Both the position numbers and the translations under genes were made by a program. From assembly GCA_963969595.1 (NCBI GenBank), contig OZ018408.1, positions 558,001-622,000 on the forward strand: a stretch of DNA of 64,000 nt, given 5' to 3'. Numbering within the stretch: position 1 is the first letter of the stretch; the number at the start of each line of letters is the position of its first letter. The notes beneath the pieces are model-generated. The model made no database searches. It was not told where the DNA came from and worked only from the letters and a program-made list of their open reading frames with translations. Below are positions 24,680-35,972 of the stretch, piece after piece. Source of the stretch: Neckera pumila (taxonomy: Eukaryota; Streptophyta; Bryopsida; Hypnales; Neckeraceae).

Positions 24680-26680
24680 TCAGTCCAGGATGCCTCCCCC
24701 TTCCGAATCCAAGTCAAGACCAAAACTGGCTCCCGGACCAAAATGCCAAAGCACCAGCGATGACAACATCTCGTAACTCTCCAGCGTTTCTCCAGCATCA
24801 GGGCATGAGCCAAAGTTTAGATATGGAAAATTTTACAAAAAGTTATCCTGAAGCTCGAGAAAGAAACTGAGTACAAGCAAAGTCTGTATTTGATTTCTTA
24901 AGCTCGAGAGTTTAGTCTAGCGCATAACCACGAATTGCCCTTTATCGTTCTCATTAATTCTAGCGCAAATATAAAATATGCATTCGAAATCAATGGATAC
25001 AACAAGGGACAACGCTGGAATCCATAAACCATTTCACTGCTGGCAGTATATGCTTGTAACTGGACAAGCAACGATTGCGACAAGTATACAAGAAATGTTG
25101 TGATCCCTTAAATCGCAAATGGATTGGGTCGAGTCTGGTTCCAAGGACACCGTCGCGAATTGCCCACCCTTGAATATGGATAGAATACTAGAGAAAATCT
25201 GAGATACACTTCAACAGTTAATTTGCATCCCATGTGTTCTAAATCAAACCAACTGTCTTACGCGAAAGAGCCTCTGTCAAATCATCAGACAATGGAGAGA
25301 AACATTTGTCGTACCTCATTCATGGTGGTATCCTCCTCTTTGGTTGTTGCATCCCGTTCTCCGTCTCCCAGGTTTCTACGACACGGACGAAGGTTTCGCG
25401 ATATGTCAAAACCACTTGCTATACAAAGTCCTGAATTCCAAATCTCCCCCATCCAACAGCTGAGCATGCATCAAAATTCAAACGCAAGGATGCAAAAGAC
25501 GTATTGGCAAGGTTGGCGGCGCGCTAAGTTCGGTTCTGGCGGTGCTTGCTTAGGATTCTTTTGCGGCGTCTAAGTTGTACTCGGGTTAAGTATTAGAAGG
25601 GACAAAGTCGGGTTTTGTTAATCGGGTATGTGGTTTGGCCAAGTCGGAATTATACTGGTCCTGCCGGATATAGGGTCTGTTTCCGTTAAGCTGGTTCTCC
25701 GGATTCATTCACATGCCAGGTGCCAGGACCGGGTTTGCCAAGCCGGGCAGTGGTTGTTTGGTCCAGGGCGTGGTATCATCTTGTGTTGAGGAATTAGGTC
25801 CATTATACTGGGGCTTGAACAGAGAGGTTACCGGGTAGAGGAGTTGGTGTATAAAGGTTGGGTCAGATCGTTGTGTTCTAGGATTATTAGTTAGTTACCA
25901 TTATGTTATAATCTGATGCTATTTCATAAATTCTCACACCTAACAGACTATAGCCTTAATTTTGTAAGGAAGATAAATATAACAGGAACTGAATCCCAAT
26001 TAAATGTTGGAGATTGTTTTCAAATGTAACTTGTTTAGATGGACATATAATCACATCCTCAAGGAAACGGCGGCTGTTCATGCTGGCACGAATGAAGATA
26101 TTGGCCAGATTGTGAAGGTCATGCTCTCCTAGTTTAATGCTATAGCGTCAGTTTGCTATACTCGGTTTATTGACCACTGACAATGACGTCATCACATCTA
26201 GTAAACTTGAGGGCTTGCAGCTTGTAGAAGCATTTATACGTGTAATTCCGAATTTGAATCTGACCTGCATTTACTTCACCATCAATACAAGAGTGGTCAC
26301 TAAATGCTAACTTATCACACCTAGCCCTAAACCACTGAATAAACTGCATCTCTAGACTTCTCTAAATTTGAATGTATTCCTGTTTGATATGGTCTAAATC
26401 ACCATGTAGTTTATATGTTCTCCGGAAATGGCATTCATAATGTGCACGAAATGGGTTCCAGAGTCATTTCTATTTGGTCTTTTGACGATGTGACGTTCTG
26501 ATGTTCCAGAGATATATCTTGTAGCAGCATTTGTGTGATAGTGCTAATTTGTGAGATCTTTTTAGTCTAGCCTAGGCATGATGGAATTCCAGAACTTAAT
26601 AGTTGTCAGGGTAAATGGTGAGGGAGTATCGTTGATGTTCCAGATAGGTAAAGATGGATTGGCAAGTGTTCTTCTATTCA
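24680..26680. promoter_or_regulatory. Region between divergent genes, probable bidirectional promoter zone
   Basis: 25,324-26,681 separates the presumed first exon of the minus-strand gene from the first transposase ORF. 25,570-25,860 is G-rich with repeated CGGGT words, unlike the AT-rich surroundings. A degenerate palindrome (GTCTGGTTCCAAGGAC) is at 25,133-25,148. No convincing TATA box can be assigned by eye. The promoter role is inferred from gene orientation only. Confidence 0.3.
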
Positions 26681-28697
26681 ATTGAGTCTTCAATTTCAAT
26701 TTACATCAAACTCAATCCATATTGACGAAGATATATATGATAGCGACTCAGGGGTACTTACACATACTATAGGTCAGGTTTCTGCTTCTTCGGTTGGAGA
26801 GGACATTCTTTGGAACTTGAAGCCAGGCAAATATTGGGCTCATGGGCTCTCTAGATACAAGCATGAAGCTTCCATAGATATACCAACACCCCATTGGTCC
26901 TCTTCATCGTTGTTTAAGATGCCACCTTTGATTCATGTCAAGATAGAATCTAGTCCCCGGAATGTCACGATCCTCAGTTCTGACTCAGACATGAGTTCTC
27001 TTGAACCTCCCATGGATACTAAAACATCTTCAAAGGTGACAACATTTCCATCCCGTAGTAGTCTGAAGTCACTGGCAATGGAGATCCAAAATGACAATAT
27101 TGGATCTATAGCATCTATTATTCACTGCTTGAGAGGTTTACAGGACTCGAAGGGGTGTAGGAATATATATTGTCGAAAATTAACTATGACATGATTTGCA
27201 TTGAGAGAGTTTCTGACTTGCCTCCTACTTTTAATGGCGACCTCATATTTGAGTTATTGGCGCTAGAAAGTGGGTACTCTCCCTCCCATGCAAGGCAAAT
27301 GTTAGGTATGGATAAAAGATACAACGGCCATGTTTGGTCTAAAACTGTCACTACGAACATCACTAATTGTATGGGATTGTTGTTTTGTACTTCTGTCTGT
27401 GTAGGACATCTTAGATGCATGAACGGAAACTGCAAGTTCTTGAGCCGGGTACACCAAACCAAAAGTGTGAATGAATTGGAATGGGAAGGATTATGTCCCT
27501 CGGCGCTTGATGTGGGACATATGCACCCTCTCGGGTCAACATTGGTTTGCAAAATTTGCAAGGAACCTCCAAGTTGTATTGCGAGGTGTGCTATGAGAGT
27601 ATACTATGTCGTTGGCAATTTAAAGATGACCCGGGCATTTGTTCATTTGGGCACTCATGAGCATCTCATTAAGGAGGGAGAGCTAAGAGACATCAAGAAC
27701 CTTACTCGGTCTCTTATTGGGCAGCAAATGGAGAGGACACCGACCGCGACGAATTCACCTATTGTGTTGGAGGCTACAAAAGAGTTGCTACAAAAGAGTT
27801 CTCTTGCGTCCTAATGGGAGTTTGCCATAGACACTGGACTTTGCTGAGCTAGTACCGGTACTAGACAAGTGCAAGTACTTCAGCTCTCCAAGTATTTGAA
27901 ATGAGGTAACTTCTTTTAAGTACTTAAGGAGATATGGGGTCATCAATAGCATTACTAAGTTGAGGGGTTCTAGTACTTGGGCATTTGTTCAGAAGAGCAA
28001 ATTTCCCGGTCAAGGGACTAATGTTGATAAAGTATTTGTGTTCAAGATGTCTGAAGTAGTTCCGGGAAGTAGAGTGGACTTAGTAAAGCGCATGCAAAAG
28101 GGCGGTGACCTGGAAGATGCATGGATAATGTTTAATCATGTAAAACATGTTAAACAATGGACCACCATGGCATGCCATGTCTATGACTCTTCATACTGTC
28201 AAGTTATGACAATCGCTATTTGCGACATGCAATCAGAAGATTGTTTAGTCCAGATTCTGTTATGGAAAATTTGAATTATGTTCTGGAGAAATTTGAATTA
28301 TGTTCTTGAAAGACACGGTGTATCTAAGACTCAGTTCAAGGGATTCAAAGTTGACAGTGCTCAAGCAAACTGGAATGCTATAAGGATGATTTATGGATTG
28401 GGGGACATTGGCGTGCCAATGGACAACCGGAAAAAAACTTGCCTCTTCCATTGGACTCAATTGATGGAGAAACATACAAAGGCTGAAATTCGCAGTGATT
28501 TACAAGATCAACATCGACTCCTCTGTAAACAATACAAAAACGTTGTTTTGCCAGAGGAATCTGAAACACGTTACTTGGCTATCAAGGCTTGGTGGCTATC
28601 ATTGGGTTCTACAATGGAAGAAAGCTTGCATCAACTAGAGTTGTGGCTCTCATTTTGGAGTTTCTGATATCGGCAATGGGGCAGCTTCATGCATCTT

Positions 28698-29342
28698 GTA
28701 AGTGCCTTTTCCCAGTGACTAATTTAGTAGCATTCTTGCTTATAAATAACTACAACCACTCCGGAGGTTCTCTTGTAATCCTCTAATGCTGGTCACACTA
28801 ACTATGCTGTAATGTTTATAATGCTATGCACTAATCTCATAACAATTGATGCATGCAATGAAGGTCAATTCAGAGTCAAATGTGTACAGATGGATGCATG
28901 CAGAGTTATATGGTCCAATCTTCAAAATTGCGTTTTATTGGGCTCGTGTCTATTAGATCATTTGTTAAAAAATCCTTGCATGCGTAGCCCGCCAAAAGAG
29001 GCATCTCGGGGCCGAGACTCATCTCTCAGAGGCTTTCACTATAAACTTTATTTTATTTCCAATATGCGATCAGGATGTCATGAGGAACATCTTTTGTGAA
29101 GCTTATGCATAAAAAGAGGTCCTCCAATTGTCCTATCAGTGACTACTGGATAGCAATGAATGGCTTCGCCATAACCCTTTTCTTTAACTATCTATGTGAC
29201 TGTTGTGGAGTGCTCATTTGTAAGAGTTGATGTTCAGATAAGACACCATTAATTCACCAAATACTGCATGCATAGCACTTTCTAGTATCATATTTTCATG
29301 CTTCCCTTTAAGCATGAAGGTTCTTTCACATTCTTTTTGCAG
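28698..29342 (+). other. Intron of the transposase gene
   Basis: The donor CTT|GTAAGTG and acceptor TTCTTTTTGCAG|AAT join two conserved-looking coding stretches in phase 0. The intron contains one palindrome unit (29,003-29,018). Confidence 0.7.
28976..29018 (+). repeat. Bipartite palindrome unit in the transposase intron
   Basis: ATCTCGGGGCCGAGAC at 29,003-29,018 is preceded by TTGCATGC at 28,976-28,983 with a 19-bp spacer. It lies inside the intron 28,698-29,342, so this unit too is intronic. Confidence 0.65.
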
Positions 29343-31299
29343 AATCTCAACCAAATTGAGCTGGCAGAAATGCCTTCATGCAATCTGGTGGAGACGGTAC
29401 ACAACAAGTGGCTTCAGCAATCTGGTAATCATGGCAACAATTTGTACATAGCCACTGTTGACGACTTCGTAAGAGCTTTCATGAAAATGGTCAGGTACTA
29501 CCAGTATCTAAAAGGAAACGAACCCGGAACGAGACCTGGGAAGGAAGAGCTATTACTCCGAGTTGCTCAACGTTCTGTTGTGCAAACCAAAAATCCAAAG
29601 GTACTTACCCAAGCTATATCAAGCGTTGCAGGTGTTGAAGAATTTGTCAATAGGAAGCCTCATTTGGAAGGTGAGGAAGTATTTGGATCCCAGAAGCAAA
29701 AGGCAAACATGCCATTGGGATGCGAGCATGATTCTTATAGACTAAATAAGGTTAATTTTTCCTATCCATGCATCCAAAAAAGATCTGGCAGAGCCTCTTC
29801 AAGTGTTCTCCATTTAAACACAATTCCAGAAGACCTGTCACCTAGGAAAGAAGTAGATTTTTTGAAGGCGATGGAGACTAAAGAGAATTTAGGACAAGGG
29901 AGTACCCATTTATCTTCACATGTGACAGCAATTCAAGAAAGTGACTGTGACAAAATGGAGTGGCACATAGCAAGACTTCCAAAGGCATCTACAAAGGCTT
30001 GTTTTGCATTACAAGCAATATCAAAGAAGAAGTGCATTGCAAAGATTGTTCAGAACAACGTTGCCACAGCAGCACCCACATATACAGGTATGATGGTGAA
30101 TTACAAGAAGAGCCAGAATGATAGGATGCAATTCTTCTTTTGCAATGACGACATTGAAAGGTGCGTGAAGGGAACAAAACAAAAGTGGGTATTGTCCCGT
30201 CCACTTATTCCTTCCATTTGGCCAGTTAAAATGGGCACTGCTCTTTCAAAAGCAGAAATTTAGCTTTTGAAGGTGCATGATTCTGACTCCCACAACGTGA
30301 ATTGATTTCACCACACAGGCTATTTGGCGGAGAGGCAGAGATAGACTTAGTTTCTGCATATTATGTTCTCTCATTAGCAAACGAACATCCTACTATCTGA
30401 GTAGGGAAACTTATTTGCCAAAATCCGAAGGCCCCCACCACAAAACAAGCAAACAATTGTGCTTCTGCCATGACACTAAATGCTCGCATTCATCGAGTGA
30501 CCATAGTGCCTCACCTGGGTTTTGGTTGCATTGTCTGTTTGAATTCTAGAGTGGAGCCAAGGTCTCAGCAATATATGCTTACAATTTCATTGTTTCCAAA
30601 CTGCGCTTGCCTTTACTTCAAAGAAATGGCAACAAAAGCTTTAGGGAGGTGAGGACAATGGGCAAGTTGCAAGCATTTATGTATTGTTTTCACAGTCATT
30701 TGCAACCTGCAACCTACAGAAGACGTCTTCACTCATTCTCCAGGTTTTAGTTTTAATGAAGTGAACAAGTGCTTCTCAGCGGGATATTGAATAATCTAGA
30801 TTTGAACTAGAGGTTGGTTCTGTTGTGGATCACCTCTTCATGTGATCTACTTTATTCAAAATGAAGTAAAAGTGAGACTAAAAGGGCCACTACTACCATT
30901 TGAAATAAACCACTAAGATTTTCAGATACTTTGTCCTCTTACAAATTCTTTATACAGGCTTCTGCTATATTTGATATCCATTTTGGGACATGAGGTCTTT
31001 GAACTTTCAATTTCTTAATATTGTAGTCTAAAGTATTTCAATGCTTAACTGTATCCTTGAAACCCAGAAATGATTGTCTACGACCTAGATCCAATAATGC
31101 AATGTGAAAGCACAATCACCTTATATCCAAATGTATCAACAAAGTCACAATCAAAAGTACAATTTAAAGAAGGTGTTTTATGTCCCCTTCTTCCATGTCC
31201 ATTCTCTTATTTCCTTTAATATAAACGCATCATGTCAATTTTCCATTTATATTTCCCTCCACCGACATCCAAGGTTTGTCATCGACATTTTTTCTCTCG

Positions 31300-31740
31300 T
31301 TTTAATTTTTTTGTTTGCACCAACTTTCATCACCATTTATCATCCACTGTCATCACCATTTTTCATCCCCTTTCGTCTCCTTTCATCCACTCTCATCACC
31401 ATTTTAAAGCATTTATTCCATTCACTTTCATCCACAATTTCATCCATTTGTCCATCCACTTTCATCCACATTCATCCAATTTAGTCATCCACATTCACCC
31501 ATTTCATCCATCCACATTCTTTGACTTATCGACATTTATCCAAATATTCACTTGATTTTTTCAATTTTTTTTCCTAAAAATAATAAAATCTATGCTCCCC
31601 GCTCACTAATCCCCACTTGCTGCTCCAAGCTCACGTACTAGCAACGCTCCATTAAAAATAAGATTAATATTCTTGTAGACGTCTAAATTGACGTCACTAA
31701 AAACAATATTAATGTTCTTAAACAATATAACGTCATGTGC
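31300..31740. repeat. Right arm of inverted minisatellite pair
   Basis: CATCCACTTTCATC units (31,320-31,550), then a C-rich block (31,590-31,640), then GACGTCTAAATTGACGTC words mirror the left arm at 13.26-13.86 kb. Open frames rich in His/Phe/Ser here come from the repeat. Confidence 0.7.
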
Positions 31741-32002
31741 CACGTCATCTCTGGGTTGGGCGAAAAAATCCCATGTGGTGTTGCCCATCCACGTGGCGCT
31801 TACGTGGCTGCCCTATGGAGCACTTTTTCCAACTTTTTAGGCTACATTTTTGGAAACGTCACTCTAAAAATAAAGCATGTTTTTTCAAATTTAGGTGTGT
31901 TTTTGTTATGTCAATCTTGACGGAGTTTGTTAGACATCAAAGGTGGCATGCATGATGTCAGCAAAAAAGTACTATCATATTTTTAGCTTGTCCACAAAAA
32001 TG

Positions 32003-32018
32003 GGGGTTTCTTATAGTG
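32003..32018 (-). repeat. Right terminal inverted repeat of the giant transposon
   Basis: This is the exact inverse complement of the left 16-bp terminus, followed by the second CTA duplication and then GGACTA, as in the empty site at 48.87 kb. Confidence 0.85.
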
Positions 32019-32021
32019 CTA

Positions 32022-35000
32022 GGACTAGGAATGATTACCGCAACAACTTGCAAGTCCAATTAAATTCTCAAGTTAACAGCAGTACCCAAATACTTGCACT
32101 TAAGAGCCGCAAGATTTGTAGAGTAATGATAGGCAACACCCTCCACATTGTTTTGCAAAAAGAAATTTGCATTAAAAGGTCTAAAATTGCTGTGAACTGC
32201 ATGGTTGGTTGATATAAAAATGACATAATTTTCCATTTGGAGTGAGCTCAAGACATTGTGCTAATAGAATCTAACTAATTTTAGTTGCAAAAGCATCAAA
32301 GATGTTGCATGCAAAACATCAAAAACTATACAATCTAATATTAACAAGAATTACACTACTAAGTTGCGCTATGAGTGTTGCATGACCTTGACACATCCAA
32401 GTGATTACTTCAGTTGCTAAAGTAGATTCCAAGACTTCAGTCCATGCACCAACATGCAGGAGGTGTGGCACTATGACTGCAGTGAAAGCTGAGGCACTGC
32501 CATTTGAGCAAGTCTAGCAAGAGTTGCACAATGTCAACTGAGAACATTGATCAAGCAAACACGGATGTAGGGACATTGTGACAAGAAGTGAGGTTGCAGT
32601 TGCATGGCTGGAATAGCTTTGAAAGATGTAACTTATGTACTAGGTTGGAGGGCATGGAAGCAATAATACCTTAAGGTCAATGGCATCTATCATTTGTACA
32701 TCATGTAGAGACCCCTAAATTAACCCCGCAGTCCAGAAGGGCCACCATAAAATAAGGAAGATTTTTTACTTTAGTAAGCCAAAGAGGACATGATGAATGC
32801 AAGTGGATGTTGTAATACCATGAGGATGTTGGATCACTGGCACAATTCTCACCCTCACCTGGCATATTTCTTGCTTTGCTAGTTTGCCTGCCAAGAAACA
32901 GGGAACCTTGACACATTTAATTCATCGGCAAGTGAATTACTGTATTGGTGATTTGTCAAATATCACCAGATATTTACTATTAGATTTCATTGTATAGAAG
33001 TGAAAGTTGGGTGAATTTGGCTTGCCTCATTTTCTACAATTTTTCTATGTTTTTTGGACCACTTGTTGCCATAATAGATATTTCTTTAAAATGGCAATAT
33101 TCTTCCACCATTTTTCCATCTATTTTCTAGGACTAGTATAGACTTCAGACCACATGGTCTAAAATTTAGAACTGGTTTACATTTCTTACCATATCATGGT
33201 CTAAATCTACAACTGCAAAGTTTGTAGAATATTGCCATTCTAACAAAATATCCGTTCCATATAAAACTACTACCAAGTAAAACTCTTTACTTAATAATGT
33301 GCACAAGAAATATTGGATGAGTTTTTGCCTCATGAATGATAATATGGACAAAATTGGATGGATTATTTAAATGGCAAATAGATGAATGATTCTATCAATC
33401 CTCCCTTTTGTTGTCTCTTTTTCTTTTGCCTTCACAATAGGGGTAGTAACACCTTCACCAAGTAAATTTTTGTGAAGAATGAGAAGTTGGTGAGAGAAAA
33501 TAAGAGCCATTGGGGAATAGTTCTAGGTGAAGAAGGTGTACCACCTCCATTAGAAAAAGTTTGGGCTCTATAGAGGACCATTTGACTTTTGACAAATGTG
33601 CCAATACAATAAAGTAAAAAAATATTTTTTTCCTTAAATTTTTTTTATTAATATTTATTTAAATAAAAAAACATAATTTTTTAATCGAAAACTTGTCGAG
33701 ACACACAAGCTAATTTTCACTAGAAAGATTCTATGTGAGCTAGTTTTTGCTAATATTTTTTGCCACAACACATTTGCATGCAGGAAAATGGCCTCTTTAA
33801 GAGATGCAATTTTTCTCTATTGTTTTGTGTTATATGTAAGAATTCTATGAAGAATGGATTCACCTGTTACTAAAAATATACAAGCCAACTTGCAAAATTA
33901 TAGGTGTCACTCGTGGTTTGAAGTGCAAGGGCAAGTGATGTAGTGAAATTATTGAGCGGCTGGAGCACAAGGGAATGTAATTCTATGAAGAAACCTTCTT
34001 TATGCCTGTTGTTCACCTCCGGAAAAGAATAGTAAACATTAAGAAGATTTTGCAAAAGAAGAATATTCAACCACCAAGAGCCACTGGGAGCCACCTTGTG
34101 CCCATTCTTTGAAGAATGGGTGTGCAGTGAAGAAGGTGTGACTAAATTAAGTGTACCTATAACCAACCATGCCCAATATCCAACATGTAGGGGATGCTAT
34201 TTCCAACCAAGGCTAGAACTCAAACTTGGAATGTGTGTTTTTTGTCCTTTTTAAGGTAAGGACTAATAAGGTCATGACATATGTCCCTAAACTCCCAAAG
34301 TAGTGAGCAAGAAAGGAGTTCAGCTTTGATTGGAATTGAAAGATTTTAGACATTGGCTATTGGTGAAGAGTACTTTTTGGCTCCCAAAATCCACATTAAT
34401 TTCAATTTTAGGAATAAAGTTTTGAAAAATTTGCTATCCCCATATTTTCAATCTTCCTACGTGGAAAAATTTTCCACCACCTCATAGACATATGATCTAC
34501 TCCAAAATTGTTTAGCTCTTGAACGTAGGCTGGTGCCCATAGAATTCAACCCTTTTGGCACTGTATGACATTGTCTACTTTGAAAAAAACAAAGTGTTTA
34601 GTGGAGGTCAAACTACTCTAGAAGACCTCTCCTTTCACAACAAAATTACAAAGATGAATAATTGGACTTCTATCCTATACAGGAGATTCCCTGTCATTCA
34701 TTGACTACAAAATGTCCACTTTAGCATTTAAAGGTTAAGTGATTGGTTATTGGTACATTTACCTTACCCTTACAATAGTATTCTTTGAGCATCTCCGCAG
34801 GTTTTAACTTCGTGGCAACAAAAGCAGCAACAAATACTCATGACACCACGCTTATGCTTTCCAAGTCTTGCATCTTGTTGACTTCTTCCCAATTCTCTCA
34901 ATGAATAAGATTCAAATCTTTCTTCCCAATTTGTGCCGCATTGTTGTGCAGTGAATTAGAGGTTTGCGTTGGAAATTGGACCTCATCAATGGCAATGGGA

Positions 35001-35139
35001 GGCACAAGGACAACATCAAAGTGAAGGATGATTTTATATGCATCTCTAGTTGGAGTTTTAGTTGTGTTGGTGGTGAAACGATGGCAAATGTAGGAAGAGA
35101 GTTTTGCCATGGTACACCTTTATAGCATCTGTAGCTGTG
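32022..35139. other. Anonymous AT-rich DNA between the two large elements
   Basis: The first 15-20 bp continue the host repeat that received the giant transposon. The remainder shows no ORF with protein-like composition beyond chance, no tRNA or rRNA and no clear repeat ends. A very AT-rich patch lies at 33,605-33,680. The 5' LTR of the retroelement that follows should be near the right end of this stretch, but I could not identify it. Confidence 0.4.
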
Positions 35140-35757
35140 GATGTTGGCTCAAGCCTTTTCAGTGGTGGAAAAGTGTGATCGGGCTCTTTGTCAACACAAT
35201 GCTATAAACATGGTCTTATGGATGGTTGACACTTTGAAATCCAAAAAGCCTCCTTTGATTTGTGGGAGTTTGGTTGAGACTCAATCGGAGAAGAGTTAAA
35301 AGACTCTACAATATTGGGGTTGTGGATTATTTGGCCATACCAAATATGATCCCAATTGCCCAAAGAAAAAAAAGGACTAGTCTACGGAGAAGCCCAAACA
35401 AAAGATAGAAGTGGCCAAGTTGGAGGCAAAATCCAAAAAAAAGGAACAAAAGTATATTCATTGTGGTAGGCTCAACCATGATGTAGATCATTGCTTCGTT
35501 TTACATTCAAAAAAGAAACTTGCTTCAAAGAAGGAGAAAGCTCTAAAAGCCAAAATTGTAGATCTTGAGAAGCGGTTCAACACTATAGCTTCATTTGGCC
35601 AAGTTACTAAAGCCAAGTTGACTTCTCAAGCGAAAACTAGTGGTTCTGCTTTAGATTTGTATATGTTTGGTGCCACCAGAGAGATGGTGGAGTCGGCGGC
35701 TTCGACGTGTGCTCAAACTGCAGCCAAGTTGGTTGCACCGCCTTTGGATGTATCCAA
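35140..35757 (+). pseudogene. gag of the MTase-bearing gypsy element
   Basis: The frame reads VVEKCDRALCQHNAINMVLW, then a first knuckle relic around WGCGLFGHTKYDPNC (35,310-35,362; one Cys lost), a Lys-rich linker and a second relic IHCGRLNHDVDHC (first Cys lost), then a Lys/Ala coiled segment. It stops at the MITE inserted after 35,757. Confidence 0.6.
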
Positions 35758-35972
35758 CACTATAAGAAATCCGTGTTTCTTTGACAAGCCTGGATTTTTT
35801 GTGACGGATTTTCTTAGACATTTATATTGACATCTAGCTGTTTTTATGTTTTTATGATGTTACATTGGATATTATTTTTGACATAAAAATAACTAGATGT
35901 CAACTTCCATGTCCAAAAAAATCCATCACAAAAATTTGGACTTGTCAAAAAAAACGTAGGTTTCTTATAGTG
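35758..35972. mobile_element. Foldback CACTA MITE (215 bp) inside gag
   Basis: It begins CACTATAAGAAATCC and ends with the inverse complement TTTCTTATAGTG, flanked on both sides by CAA (35,755-35,757 and 35,973-35,975), the 3-bp duplication expected for CACTA elements. The whole left half pairs with the right half over about 90 bp. It shares its terminal 12 bp with the giant transposon and is probably moved by a related transposase. Confidence 0.85.

Larger units (their letters stand above)
15551..25323 (-). pseudogene. ParB/sulfiredoxin-like plus beta-class methyltransferase-like protein, multi-exon, decayed
   Basis: Exons with good GT-AG sites are visible: ~20,736-20,3xx, 20,118-19,481, 19,371-19,188, 19,094-18,893, 18,808-18,593, 18,478-18,243, 17,762-17,105, 16,946-16,604, 16,522-16,229, ~16,092-15,870 and 15,797-15,551; a first coding exon (Met-Asn-Glu) may lie at 25,323-25,315. 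Exon 20,118-19,481 holds a ParB/Srx-like signature, VCDGNHRRLAW. A Lys/Glu coiled stretch follows (17.5 kb). The C-terminal part has beta-class MTase order: a motif IV-like DLIIVNVPEG, a GGLLIMYP strand, then a motif I-like DCTAAT|GSSI split by an intron and an acidic VLAFEAD strand. The catalytic D/N-P-P-Y is replaced by N-V-P-E. In-frame stops sit at 20,004, 18,750, 18,390, 17,606 and 15,983. The domain calls are from motifs only. Confidence 0.6.
26682..30790 (+). pseudogene. DDE transposase with C(2)H motif and SWIM zinc finger, decayed
   Basis: Pieces in order: an N-terminal acidic/Ser-rich part (26,682-27,190); a Cys-rich region (27,380-27,620, CKICKEPPSC); a DDE core with candidate first Asp in VYDSSY (28,185), second Asp in KVDSAQANWNAIR (28,353-28,355) and C-x2-H as CLFH (28,440-28,451); a GT-AG intron (28,698-29,342); a C-terminal exon starting with AEMPSCNLVETVH; and a SWIM motif C-x-C...C-x-H (Cys 30,602 and 30,608; Cys 30,668, His 30,674). 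SWIM after a C(2)H core is typical of MULE/FAR1-type transposases. Breaks: frameshifts near 27,165 and 27,820, a 22-bp duplication at 28,266-28,309, and in-frame stops near 28,665, 30,261 and 30,650. Confidence 0.65.
10469..32018. mobile_element. Giant (21.55 kb) CACTA-ended DNA transposon
   Basis: The left end reads CACTATAAGAAACCCC and the right end is its exact 16-bp inverse complement. Both sides carry the 3-bp duplication CTA (10,466-10,468 and 32,019-32,021). Left flank plus right flank reconstitutes GTCTAGGACTA, which occurs uninterrupted at 48,871-48,881 in a second copy of the flanking repeat, giving a related empty site. Further inside, minisatellite arms are arranged as an inverted pair (13,262-13,860 and 31,300-31,740). 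Two divergent decayed genes lie between them. The ends and the 3-bp duplication are En/Spm (CACTA) features, but the transposase looks MULE-like. It is very large for a DNA transposon, and some of the left 2.5 kb may be nested repeats. Confidence 0.8.
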
